Part shown: positions 14,170 through 21,156 of the stretch, piece after piece
How positions within the stretch are numbered: the stretch's first letter is position 1
Layout: the number at the start of each line of letters is the position of its first letter
Program-made: the position numbers and the translations under genes
NCBI GenBank assembly: GCA_029777935.1
Contig: JAKORH010000106.1
Span: forward strand, 1 to 22,016
From: Pseudomonadota bacterium
GTDB taxonomy: Bacteria > Pseudomonadota > Gammaproteobacteria > Burkholderiales > Burkholderiaceae
DNA length: 22,016 nt
Reading direction: 5' to 3'
The notes under the pieces: model-generated
What the model was told of the DNA's origin: nothing
The model's input: only the letters and a program-made list of their open reading frames with translations
Databases searched by the model: none

Positions 14170-15615
14170 ATGCAACTCGATCCCGACGCCTGCTACCGCG
14201 CTGTCCGCGCGCGCGACGCACGCTTCGACGGCCGCTTCTTCACTGCTGTGCGCACCACGCGCGTCTACTGCCGGCCGGTGTGCACCGCGCCGCTGCCGAA
14301 GCGCGAGAACTGCCGCTTCTTCCCGAGCGCTGCGGCCGCCGAGCACGCGGGCTTTCGCCCGTGCCTGCGCTGCCGGCCCGAACTCGCGCCGGGACTGGCG
14401 AGCGTCGATGCGTCGGCGCGGCTGGCGCGCGCGACGGCCAACCTGATCGAGGACGGCGCGCTCGCCGACGCCAGCCTCGCAGCGCTCGCCGCGCGGCTCG
14501 GTGTGACCGACCGCCACCTGCGGCGCGTGTTCGAGGCCGAGTACGGCGTGACGCCGGTCGCGTTCGCGCAGACGGCGCGGCTGCTGCTGGCCAAGCGGCT
14601 GCTGACCGACACCGCGATGCCGGTGACCGAAGTCGCGCTCGCGGCCGGATTCGGCAGCCTGCGGCGCCTGAACACGCTGTTCGCGCAGCGCTATCGGCTC
14701 AGCCCCACCGCGCTGCGCCGCCGGCACGAAGCGTCGCGGCCGCTCGACCATCACGTGTTCCGCCTGCCGACCCGCGCACCGTTCGATTTCGATTCGCTGC
14801 TGCGGTTCTTCGCGCTGCGCGCGATCGACGGCGTCGAGGCAATCGACGCACGCAGCTACCGGCGCACGCTGGCGCTCGCCGATGCGCAGGGGCGACAGCA
14901 CGCCGGCTGGGTCGAGGTGCGGCGCGCACCGCGCGGCACGGGAGTCGAGGCGCGCGTTGATGCCCGGCTGGCGCGGGCGATTCCGCGCGTGCTGGCGGCG
15001 ATCAAGCACGCGTTCGACCTGAGCTGCCGCCCCGAGGAAGTCGCGGCGGTGCTCGGCGATCTGGCGCGCACGCAGCCGGGACTGCGACTGCCGGGCGCGT
15101 TCGACGCTTTCGAGATCGCGGTGCGCGGCATCCTCGGCCAGCAGATCACGGTGAAGGCAGCGCGCACCCTTGCGGCACGGTTCGTGCTGCGCTTCGGCAC
15201 GCCGCTCGACACGCCGTTCGCCGGCGTCACGCACGTCTTCCCGCAGGCAGCGCGGCTGGCCGAGTGCCGACCCGCGCAGATTGCCGAACTGGGCATCGTC
15301 GGACAGCGCGCGCAGGCAATCGTGGCGCTCGCGCGCGCGCTCGCCGGCGACGGACTGCTGTTGTCGCCCGACGCCGACGTGGAACAGGCGCTGGAGCGGC
15401 TGCTCGCGCTGCCGGGCGTGGGACCGTGGACCGCGCACTACATCGCGATGCGCGCGCTGCACTGGCCCGACGCCTTTCCGCCCGGCGATATCGGCGTGCT
15501 GCGTGCGCTGCGTGCAAAGAGCGCAGCGCAGGCCGAAGCGCGTGCCCAGGCGTGGCGACCGTGGCGGGCATATGCAGTGATCCATCTGTGGAAATCTCGG
15601 GAGACATCGACATGA
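14170..15615 (+). CDS. alkA: Ada/AlkA fusion: methylphosphotriester sensor, AraC-type activator and 3-methyladenine DNA glycosylase
   Basis: 481 residues, three parts. Residues 1-75 are the Ada Zn domain with Cys34, Cys38, Cys65 and Cys68 (VYCRPVC, FRPCLRC); Cys34 corresponds to the Ada methyl-acceptor Cys38. Residues 85-185 are an AraC-type double HTH (LAARLGVTDRHLRRVFEAEYGVTP; VALAAGFGSLRRLNTLFAQRY). Residues 195-475 are AlkA: N-terminal domain, then HhH-GPD with LPGVGPWTAHYIAMRAL and catalytic Asp440 in PPGDIG. Family knowledge: phosphotriester methylation of the Zn-Cys switches on DNA binding, and the AlkA part excises alkylated bases. The O6-methylguanine domain of classical Ada is absent and is encoded by the next gene, whose ATG overlaps this stop. 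The ATG 14170 lacks a Shine-Dalgarno; a -10-like hexamer lies 5 nt upstream. Confidence 0.95.
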   Translation: MQLDPDACYRAVRARDARFDGRFFTAVRTTRVYCRPVCTAPLPKRENCRFFPSAAAAEHAGFRPCLRCRPELAPGLASVDASARLARATANLIEDGALADASLAALAARLGVTDRHLRRVFEAEYGVTPVAFAQTARLLLAKRLLTDTAMPVTEVALAAGFGSLRRLNTLFAQRYRLSPTALRRRHEASRPLDHHVFRLPTRAPFDFDSLLRFFALRAIDGVEAIDARSYRRTLALADAQGRQHAGWVEVRRAPRGTGVEARVDARLARAIPRVLAAIKHAFDLSCRPEEVAAVLGDLARTQPGLRLPGAFDAFEIAVRGILGQQITVKAARTLAARFVLRFGTPLDTPFAGVTHVFPQAARLAECRPAQIAELGIVGQRAQAIVALARALAGDGLLLSPDADVEQALERLLALPGVGPWTAHYIAMRALHWPDAFPPGDIGVLRALRAKSAAQAEARAQAWRPWRAYAVIHLWKSRETST

Positions 15616-16109
15616 AAGACAACTCACTTCGCTACACGGTCCAGGAGAGCCCGATCGGGCCGCTGACGCTCGTCGCCGACGGCATGCACCTGACCGCAAT
15701 CCGCTTCGCGCGCCGCAACGGAGCCGCGGACATCGAGCGCAGCTGGCAGCGCGACGACGACCTGCCGGTGCTGGCGCAGGCGCGCGCGCAACTGGCCGAA
15801 TACTTCGCCGGCAAACGCACGCACTTCACCGTCCCGCTGAAGCCCGCGGGCACCGAGTTCCAGCAGGCGGTGTGGCGCGCGCTGCAGCAGGTCGGCTTCG
15901 GCCGCACGTCGAACTACGGCGCGCTCGCCGCGTCGGTGGGCCGGCCCGAGGCGGCGCGCGCGGTCGGCGCGGCGATGGGCGCCAATCCGATTCCGATCAT
16001 CGTCCCGTGCCATCGCGTGATCGGCAAGGACGGCTCGTTGACCGGATTCGGCGGCGGGCTCGAGCGCAAGACAAGACTGCTGCAGCTCGAGGGCGTGCTG
16101 CTGGCCTGA
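15612..16109 (+). CDS. ogt: Methylated-DNA-[protein]-cysteine S-methyltransferase (Ogt type)
   Basis: Suicide repair protein that moves the alkyl group from O6-alkylguanine or O4-alkylthymine to its own Cys. 165 residues, normal length. The active-site block NPIPIIVPCHRVIGKDGSLT holds acceptor Cys133, with the Arg-finger/HTH region VGRPEAARAVGAAMGANP before it and FGGGLERKTRLLQLEG at the end. The start ATG 15612 overlaps the alkA stop (ATGA) and has GGGAG 8 nt upstream, so the two are translationally coupled parts of an adaptive-response operon. Confidence 0.96.
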   Translation: MKDNSLRYTVQESPIGPLTLVADGMHLTAIRFARRNGAADIERSWQRDDDLPVLAQARAQLAEYFAGKRTHFTVPLKPAGTEFQQAVWRALQQVGFGRTSNYGALAASVGRPEAARAVGAAMGANPIPIIVPCHRVIGKDGSLTGFGGGLERKTRLLQLEGVLLA

Positions 16110-16127
16110 CCCGAAGAAGGACCCGTC

Positions 16128-16604
16128 ATGAGCTTTCGCATCACCGGCCTCGCGGCCGATCCGTTCCGCGCACTGTTCGGCCTGCCGGACGAGGAACTCG
16201 CGCGCCGCAATGCACGGCGCTACATCGCCGGCGGCGCCGACTCGTATCCGGACCGCATCGAGCTGCGCCACGCACGGCCCGGCGAGGCGCTACTGCTGGT
16301 CAACTACGAACACCAGCCCGCCCCGGGTCCGTACCGTGCAGCGCACGCGGTGTTCGTGCTCGAGGGCGCCGGTGCCGCCTTCGATCGCGTCGACGTCGTG
16401 CCCGAAGTGCTGCGGCCGCGGCTGCTGTCACTGCGCGCCTTCGACGCGCATGACTGGATGGTCGATGCCGACGTCGCCGACGGCAGCGCCGTCGAAGCGT
16501 TGATCGAGCGTCTGTTCGCGGACCCGCAGGTCGCGTACCTGCACGCTCACTTCGCGCGCCGCGGCTGCTACGCGTGCCGCATCGACCGGGAGGCCCGGGC
16601 GTGA
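16128..16604 (+). CDS. DUF1203 domain-containing protein
   Basis: 158 residues matching the DUF1203 pattern: SFRITGLAADPFRALFGLPDEEL at the N-terminus, PDRIELRHARPGEALLLVNYEHQP in the middle, and AYLHAHFARRGCYACRIDR at the C-terminus, including a Cys-x2-Cys pair. Function is unknown for the family; the conserved Pro/Arg/His and Cys residues might form a small-molecule or metal site. AAGGA precedes the ATG by 6 nt. It lies 18 bp after ogt and its stop overlaps the start of the transporter gene (GTGA), so it travels in this operon. Confidence 0.85.
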   Translation: MSFRITGLAADPFRALFGLPDEELARRNARRYIAGGADSYPDRIELRHARPGEALLLVNYEHQPAPGPYRAAHAVFVLEGAGAAFDRVDVVPEVLRPRLLSLRAFDAHDWMVDADVADGSAVEALIERLFADPQVAYLHAHFARRGCYACRIDREARA

Positions 16605-17506
16605 AGACGCGCGATCTCATCGATCTCGTGCTGCTCGCTGCGCTGTGGGGAGCGAGCTTCCTCTTCATGCGCGCGGCAGCACCGCTGTTCGGTCCGGTCG
16701 CGCTCGTCGAAGTGCGCGTCGCGGTGGCCGCGGCGTGCCTGCTGGCGCTGCTCGGCTGGCGCGGCGGACTGCCGCTGTTGCGTGCCCACGCGCGGCCGAT
16801 CCTCGTGGTCGGCGCGGTCAACTCGGCGATCCCCTTCGTGCTGTTTTCCTACGCGGCGCTGTCGGTCACGGCGGGGTTCGCATCGATCCTGAACGCGATG
16901 ACGCCGATGTGGGCCGCGTTCTTTGCGTGGCTGTGGCTGCGCGAGCGGATTCGTCCGGCGCAGTGGATCGGACTGGCGATCGGGCTGGTGGGTGTGCTGG
17001 CACTGGTGTGGGGCAACGTGAGCTTCAAGCCGGGCGCGTCGCAGTGGGCCGCCACCCTGGCGATCGGCGCGGGTCTGCTCGGCGCCGCGGCCTACGGCCT
17101 GGCGGCCAACTACGCGAAGCGCCGCCTCGCGGGTGTGGACACGCTCGCGGTGGCGACCGGCAGCCAGATCGCGGCCGCGGTCGGGGTGCTGCCCTTCGCG
17201 TGGCCGTCGTGGCCGGGCACGCCGCTCGGTGCGCACGCGTGGACGATGGCGCTCGCGCTCGGCTTCGCCTGCACGGCGCTCGCTTACATCCTGTACTTCC
17301 GCCTGATCGCCAACGTCGGCGCGCTGCGGGCAGCGTCGGTCACGTTTCTGATTCCGCTGTTTGCGGTCGTCTGGGGCGGCATCTTCCTCGGTGAATCGAT
17401 CACGCTGCAGATGATCGTCGGCGGCGCGATCGTCCTGCTCGGGACCGCGTTCGCGCTCGGCCTGATCGGCGCGCCGCGCGCGGCGTCGGCCGCGCCGACG
17501 CGCTGA
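16601..17506 (+). CDS. EamA/DMT-family transporter
   Basis: Drug/metabolite transporter superfamily protein, 301 residues with ten predicted membrane segments in two EamA repeats (residues about 5-135 and 150-290). The repeats show the typical LLAALWGASFLFMRAAAP start and the WGGIFLGESITLQMIVGGAIVLLGTAFA end. Substrate unknown; the family exports amino acids, nucleosides or drugs. I choose GTG 16601, which overlaps the DUF1203 stop and has a strong GGGAGG 7 nt upstream; the ATG at 16574 would lie inside the upstream gene and lacks a site. Last gene of the plus-strand operon, convergent with the adenosyltransferase gene. Confidence 0.92.
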   Translation: MKTRDLIDLVLLAALWGASFLFMRAAAPLFGPVALVEVRVAVAAACLLALLGWRGGLPLLRAHARPILVVGAVNSAIPFVLFSYAALSVTAGFASILNAMTPMWAAFFAWLWLRERIRPAQWIGLAIGLVGVLALVWGNVSFKPGASQWAATLAIGAGLLGAAAYGLAANYAKRRLAGVDTLAVATGSQIAAAVGVLPFAWPSWPGTPLGAHAWTMALALGFACTALAYILYFRLIANVGALRAASVTFLIPLFAVVWGGIFLGESITLQMIVGGAIVLLGTAFALGLIGAPRAASAAPTR

Positions 17507-17509
17507 TTG

Positions 17510-17540
17510 GAACCTGTCCCAGCGTCCCTGAGACGGGTTC
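17510..17540. terminator. Shared hairpin between convergent genes
   Basis: GAACCTGTCCC (17510-17520) and GAGACGGGTTC (17530-17540) pair over 10 of 11 positions including one G-U, with a 9-nt loop, in the 33-bp gap between the EamA gene and the adenosyltransferase. No T-run on either strand; possibly a bidirectional 3' end or REP-like element. Confidence 0.45.
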
Positions 17541-18100
17541 TAGTCCTTGCTCTGCGTCTTGCGCTGCTGCCACTGCACGTCGGTGCCGCCGGCGAAGCGG
17601 TTCAGCACGCGTGCCAGGACGAACATGAGGTCGCTCAGGCGGTTCAGGTACTTGCGCGGCGGGGGATTCGATTTCTCGTGCACGCCGAGCTCGACGACCG
17701 CGCGCTCGGCACGGCGGCAAATCGAGCGGCACACGTGCGCCAAGGCCGCGGCGCGCGAGCCGCCGGGCAGGATGAACTCTTCCAGCCGCGACATGTCGGC
17801 GTTGTAATGCGCGACTCTTGCATCCAGCCGCGCGACCTGCTCGTCCTTGAGCATCGAAAAGCCGGGAATGCACAGTTCGCCGCCGAGGTCGAACAGGTCG
17901 TGCTGGATGTCGACCAGATCGGCGCGCACCTCGTCGGGCAGGGTTTCCGTCAGCAGCAGGCCGAGGTGCGAGTTCAACTCGTCGACTTCGCCGATCGCGC
18001 GGATGCGCAGGCTGTCCTTGCGCGTTCGCGTACCGTCGCCCAGCCCCGTCGTGCCGTCGTCGCCGGTGCGCGTGGTGATCGCCGATAACCGCTTGCCCAT
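17540..18100 (-). CDS. PduO-type ATP:cob(I)alamin adenosyltransferase
   Basis: Transfers the 5'-deoxyadenosyl group of ATP to cob(I)alamin or a corrinoid, making coenzyme B12. 186 residues from ATG 18100, the usual PduO size. Motifs: TRTGDDGTTGLGDGTRTRKD (N-terminal ATP-binding), RAIGEVDELNSHLGL, FILPGGS, CRSICRRAERAVVEL and KYLNRLSDLMFVLAR. The frame is open to 18163 but MGKRLSAITTRTGDDG is the family start. No Shine-Dalgarno precedes this ATG; a -10-like hexamer lies 6 nt away. It is divergent from the FAD-linked dehydrogenase. Commonly annotated cobO or pduO; I leave the symbol open. Confidence 0.94.
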   Translation of the reverse strand: MGKRLSAITTRTGDDGTTGLGDGTRTRKDSLRIRAIGEVDELNSHLGLLLTETLPDEVRADLVDIQHDLFDLGGELCIPGFSMLKDEQVARLDARVAHYNADMSRLEEFILPGGSRAAALAHVCRSICRRAERAVVELGVHEKSNPPPRKYLNRLSDLMFVLARVLNRFAGGTDVQWQQRKTQSKD

Positions 18101-18106
18101 GTTTTC

Positions 18107-18112
18107 ATTATG
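18107..18112 (-). promoter_or_regulatory. Possible -10 element of the adenosyltransferase gene
   Basis: Read on the minus strand this is CATAAT, with only GAAAAC between it and the ATG at 18100. Transcription starting about 7 nt downstream would begin at the start codon, implying a leaderless mRNA. The -35 is poor (TTATCC with a 19-bp spacer). Confidence 0.35.
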
Positions 18113-18156
18113 CCGCTTTCGATTGCCGCAGGGATAAGATTCCCTACCCTGACCAT

Positions 18157-18185
18157 GGATCACGGATCACTCGATCACGGATCAC
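18157..18185. repeat. GATC-containing heptamer array before the FAD-linked dehydrogenase
   Basis: GGATCAC at 18157-18163 and 18164-18170, CGATCAC at 18172-18178 and GGATCAC at 18179-18185, with one extra base after the second unit. It is followed by AAGGATCTCC and the ATG at 18196. GATC occurs at 18158, 18165, 18173, 18180 and 18189. Same period and GATC core as the array before tldD. Confidence 0.85.
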
Positions 18186-18195
18186 AAGGATCTCC

Positions 18196-19605
18196 ATGAA
18201 CGCTCCCGCTTCCCTGCGTCAGTTCAACGCAACCCTTCCCTCCGCATTCCTCGCGGCGCTGAAGACGCAGTTCGGCGAGCGCGTGTCCACGGCCGCAGCG
18301 GTGCGCGAGCACCACGGGCGCGACGAGTCGCCGTTTCCCCCGACGCCACCCGATGCGGTGGTGTTCGCGCAGTCGAACGACGACGTGGTGGCGCTGGTGC
18401 GGCTCGCGGCCGAGCACCGCGTGCCTGTGATCCCGTACGGCGTTGGCTCCTCGCTCGAAGGGCACCTGCTCGCGGTCGAGGGCGGCGTCAGCGTCGACCT
18501 GTCGCAGATGAACCGCGTGCTGGCGGTCAACGCCGAGGACCTGACGGCCACCGTGCAGGCCGGCGTCACGCGCAAGCAGTTGAACGCCGAGATCAAGGAC
18601 ACGGGCCTGTTCTTCCCGATCGATCCCGGCGCCGACGCCACGCTGGGCGGCATGGCCGCGACGCGCGCGTCCGGCACCAACGCGGTCAGATACGGCACGA
18701 TGCGCGAGAACGTGCTCGCGCTCACCGTCGTCACCGCCGAGGGCAAGCTGGTCCGCACCGCGCGGCGTGCGAAGAAATCGTCCGCGGGTTACGACCTGAC
18801 GCGCGTGTTCGTCGGCTCGGAGGGCACGCTCGGCGTGATCACCGAGGTGACGCTGAAGCTGTATCCGCAGCCGGAGGCGATTTCGGCCGCGATCTGCAAC
18901 TTCCCGAGCGTCGGCGACGCGGTGCGCGCGACCATCGCGACGATCCAGATGGGCATTCCGATCGCGCGCTGCGAACTGCTCGATGCGGTCGGCGTCAAGG
19001 CGGTCAACGCTTACAGCAAACTGCGACTGCGCGAATCGCCGCTGCTGCTGTTCGAGTTCCATGGTTCGCCAGCGAGCGTGCGCGAACAGGCCGAGGCGGT
19101 GCAGGAGATCGCGCGCGATAACCAGGGCATGGACTTCGAGTGGGCGACGCAGGCGGAGGACCGCAACCGCCTGTGGCAGGCGCGGCACAACGCCTACTTC
19201 GCCACGCTGCAGTTGAAGGCCGGATCGCGCTCGGTGACGACCGACGTGTGCGTGCCGATCTCGCGGCTCGCCGAATGCATCCTCGCCACGCAGGAGGATC
19301 TCGCGCGGGCGTCGATCATCAGTTCGATCATCGGCCACGTCGGCGACGGCAACTTCCACGTGCAGATGCTGATCGATCCGGAGTCGACCGCCGAGCGCGA
19401 CGAGGCTGAGCGCATCAACCGGCGGCTGGTCGAGCGCGCGATCGCGCTCGACGGCACCTGCACCGGCGAGCACGGCGTCGGCCTGCACAAGATGGACTTC
19501 ATGCCGCTCGAGCACGGCGACGACGCGCTCGACCTGATGGCGCGCATCAAGCGCGCGTTCGACCCGATGAACATCATGAATCCGGGCAAGGTGCTGCGGG
19601 TATGA
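18196..19605 (+). CDS. FAD-binding oxidoreductase, D-lactate dehydrogenase (cytochrome)/GlcD type
   Basis: Flavoprotein of 469 residues in the FAD-linked oxidase family (PCMH FAD domain plus C-terminal substrate-binding domain). The FAD-binding part has [12 protein letters not shown] (residues 80-91) and [20 protein letters not shown] with a following AVRYG (143-167). The C-terminal domain has [13 protein letters not shown] with His381 and His388, metal/substrate ligands in this family, and [10 protein letters not shown] with His426. It resembles mitochondrial-type D-lactate dehydrogenase more than GlcD proper; likely oxidises D-lactate or another D-2-hydroxyacid and passes electrons to a cytochrome or quinone. 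AAGGA (18186-18190) precedes the ATG by 5 nt. Its stop overlaps the ltaE start. Confidence 0.93.
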   Translation: MNAPASLRQFNATLPSAFLAALKTQFGERVSTAAAVREHHGRDESPFPPTPPDAVVFAQSNDDVVALVRLAAEHRVPVIPYGVGSSLEGHLLAVEGGVSVDLSQMNRVLAVNAEDLTATVQAGVTRKQLNAEIKDTGLFFPIDPGADATLGGMAATRASGTNAVRYGTMRENVLALTVVTAEGKLVRTARRAKKSSAGYDLTRVFVGSEGTLGVITEVTLKLYPQPEAISAAICNFPSVGDAVRATIATIQMGIPIARCELLDAVGVKAVNAYSKLRLRESPLLLFEFHGSPASVREQAEAVQEIARDNQGMDFEWATQAEDRNRLWQARHNAYFATLQLKAGSRSVTTDVCVPISRLAECILATQEDLARASIISSIIGHVGDGNFHVQMLIDPESTAERDEAERINRRLVERAIALDGTCTGEHGVGLHKMDFMPLEHGDDALDLMARIKRAFDPMNIMNPGKVLRV

Positions 19606-20651
19606 CGATGGCGCGTGACGTCATCGACCTGCGCTCCGACACGGTCACGGCGCCGACGCGCGCGATGCGCGACGCGATCGCGGCAGCGCCCGTCGGCGAC
19701 GAACAGTACGGCGAGGATCCGAGCGTCAACGCCCTGCAGGAGCGCGTGGCCGCGCTGCTCGGCAAGGAGGCAGCGCTCTTCCTGCCGAGCGGCACGATGG
19801 CCAACCAGGTCGCGCTGCGCACGCTGACAAGGCCGGGCGACGACGTGATCGTCAGCCGCGAATGCCACGCGGTGTGGCACGAGACCGGCGGCTCGGCGGC
19901 GAACTCGGGCGTGCAGTTCAACGAGATCGGAGTGCGCGGCGTATTCACGGCAGACGAGTTCATCGCCGCCGTCAAGCCGCGCGGCCACGTGATCTATCCG
20001 CCCACCACGCTGGTCGAGATCGAGAACACCCACAACCGCGCCGGCGGCGTGATCTTTCCGCAGCACGAAGCCGAGAAGATCTGCGCCGGCGCGCGCGAGC
20101 GGCAGATCGCGACTTTTCTCGACGGCGCGCGGCTGTGGAACGTCGCCGCGGCGACCGGCACGCCGCTGGCCACGCTCGCCGCGCCGTTCGATCTGGCCGC
20201 GGTCGCGCTGTCGAAGGGGCTGGGCGCCCCGGGCGGATCGCTGCTCGCCGGGCCTCGCGAGCTGATTACGGTCGCGACGCGCTACCGCCGCATGTTCGGC
20301 GGCGCGATGCGGCAGTCGGGGCTGTATGCGTCTGCCGGGCTGTACGCGCTCGACCACCATGTCGATCGGCTGGTCGAAGATCACGCGCACGCGAAGCTGA
20401 TCGCGCAGCGGCTTGCCGAGAGCCCGCGCGTGCGGATCGATCTCGCGACCGTGCAGACCAACATCATCGTGTTCCATCTTGCCGCTGATGCGCCCGATGC
20501 AGCGACCGTGGTCGCGCGCGCCAGGGAGCGCGGCGTGCTGCTTTTCGCTTTCGGTCCGCGCATGGTGCGCGCGGTCACGCATCTGGACGTGTCGCGCGCG
20601 CACTGCGAGCGCGCGGCGGAAGTGCTGCTCGAAGTGATCGGGCGCGACTGA
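19602..20651 (+). CDS. ltaE: Low-specificity L-threonine aldolase
   Basis: PLP enzyme that cleaves L-threonine and L-allo-threonine to glycine and acetaldehyde. 349 residues, family-typical. Visible sites: [13 protein letters not shown] (7-19), [30 protein letters not shown] with His90 (stacks on PLP), FLDGARLWN (Asp174, Arg177), and the PLP Lys205 in [21 protein letters not shown] 19602 overlaps the upstream stop (ATGA); an ATG two codons on is equally possible. Likely co-transcribed with the D-lactate-type dehydrogenase. Confidence 0.95.
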   Translation: MTMARDVIDLRSDTVTAPTRAMRDAIAAAPVGDEQYGEDPSVNALQERVAALLGKEAALFLPSGTMANQVALRTLTRPGDDVIVSRECHAVWHETGGSAANSGVQFNEIGVRGVFTADEFIAAVKPRGHVIYPPTTLVEIENTHNRAGGVIFPQHEAEKICAGARERQIATFLDGARLWNVAAATGTPLATLAAPFDLAAVALSKGLGAPGGSLLAGPRELITVATRYRRMFGGAMRQSGLYASAGLYALDHHVDRLVEDHAHAKLIAQRLAESPRVRIDLATVQTNIIVFHLAADAPDAATVVARARERGVLLFAFGPRMVRAVTHLDVSRAHCERAAEVLLEVIGRD

Positions 20652-20685
20652 AGACTCGGCCGTCGCCCCATTTCATTGCACGCGA

Positions 20686-21051
20686 TCAGCGCCGCGCGAT
20701 TGGCGATGCCGCCGCTGCCGCCTGCACACGTGCCAGATAGGCCGCGAGGTCGTCGATGTCGGCGGGCGTCAGCACGTTCTGGTACTGCGCCTTTGCGTTG
20801 CGGGCCCCCGGAATCGCGCCGGTGATTGAAGCCTGCAGCAGCAGCCGGATCGCCTTCGCGTCGCCGGTCGCCACGCCGCGGTTGGCAAGCATCGCGCGCA
20901 GCGTTTGCGGGTCGGAATGACAACTCGTGCAGTTGGCGACCGGCTTGCCCGTCACCGCGGCAGTCTGGTTGAACAGCCGCTGGCCGCGCCCGGCATCCTG
21001 CGCCAGCGCGCCGGCGGCGAACAGGAGCGGCAGCAAGGCGATCGCGCGCAC
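20686..21051 (-). CDS. Small periplasmic cytochrome c
   Basis: 121 residues. Signal peptide MRAIALLPLLFAAGALAQ, then one heme site CTSCH (Cys41, Cys44, His45), and a C-terminal helix VLTPADIDDLAAYLARV as in class I cytochromes c. Start GTG 21051 is supported by GGAAGGGG about 6 nt upstream and by the signal peptide; the frame stays open to 21246 but that extension lies across glcD. Besides the initiator, the only Met is residue 54, nine residues after the heme His. A distal axial Met at the usual place (PGARNAKAQY region, about 81-90) is missing. Divergent from glcD, convergent with ltaE. It may accept electrons from the neighbouring flavoproteins (inference). Confidence 0.88.
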   Translation of the reverse strand: MRAIALLPLLFAAGALAQDAGRGQRLFNQTAAVTGKPVANCTSCHSDPQTLRAMLANRGVATGDAKAIRLLLQASITGAIPGARNAKAQYQNVLTPADIDDLAAYLARVQAAAAASPIARR

Positions 21052-21156
21052 GTCATTCCCCTTCCCGGCTTTGCCAACATTGTGGACGCGCGCGGCGCGG
21101 TCGCGTTGCGCGAACGCAAGGTCCTTTCGTGCGGCGAATGTGCTAGCTTTTCCTGC
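21052..21156. promoter_or_regulatory. Divergent intergenic region, cytochrome c / glcD
   Basis: 105 bp that must hold promoters for both genes. On the plus strand TGTGCTAGCTTTT (21139-21150 region) contains a -10-like CTAGCT only 8 nt before the GTG of glcD. I see no convincing -35 and no operator-like palindrome. Confidence 0.35.

Noticed and set aside
13195..15699. An 834-codon minus-strand open frame opposite the SPFH/Arc operon and alkA.
   Set aside because: Low-complexity Arg/Ala/Ser translation with no domain; the plus strand carries recognisable catalytic motifs.
20652..20685. Terminator between the convergent ltaE and cytochrome c genes.
   Set aside because: The 34-bp gap shows no stem or T-run that I could support.
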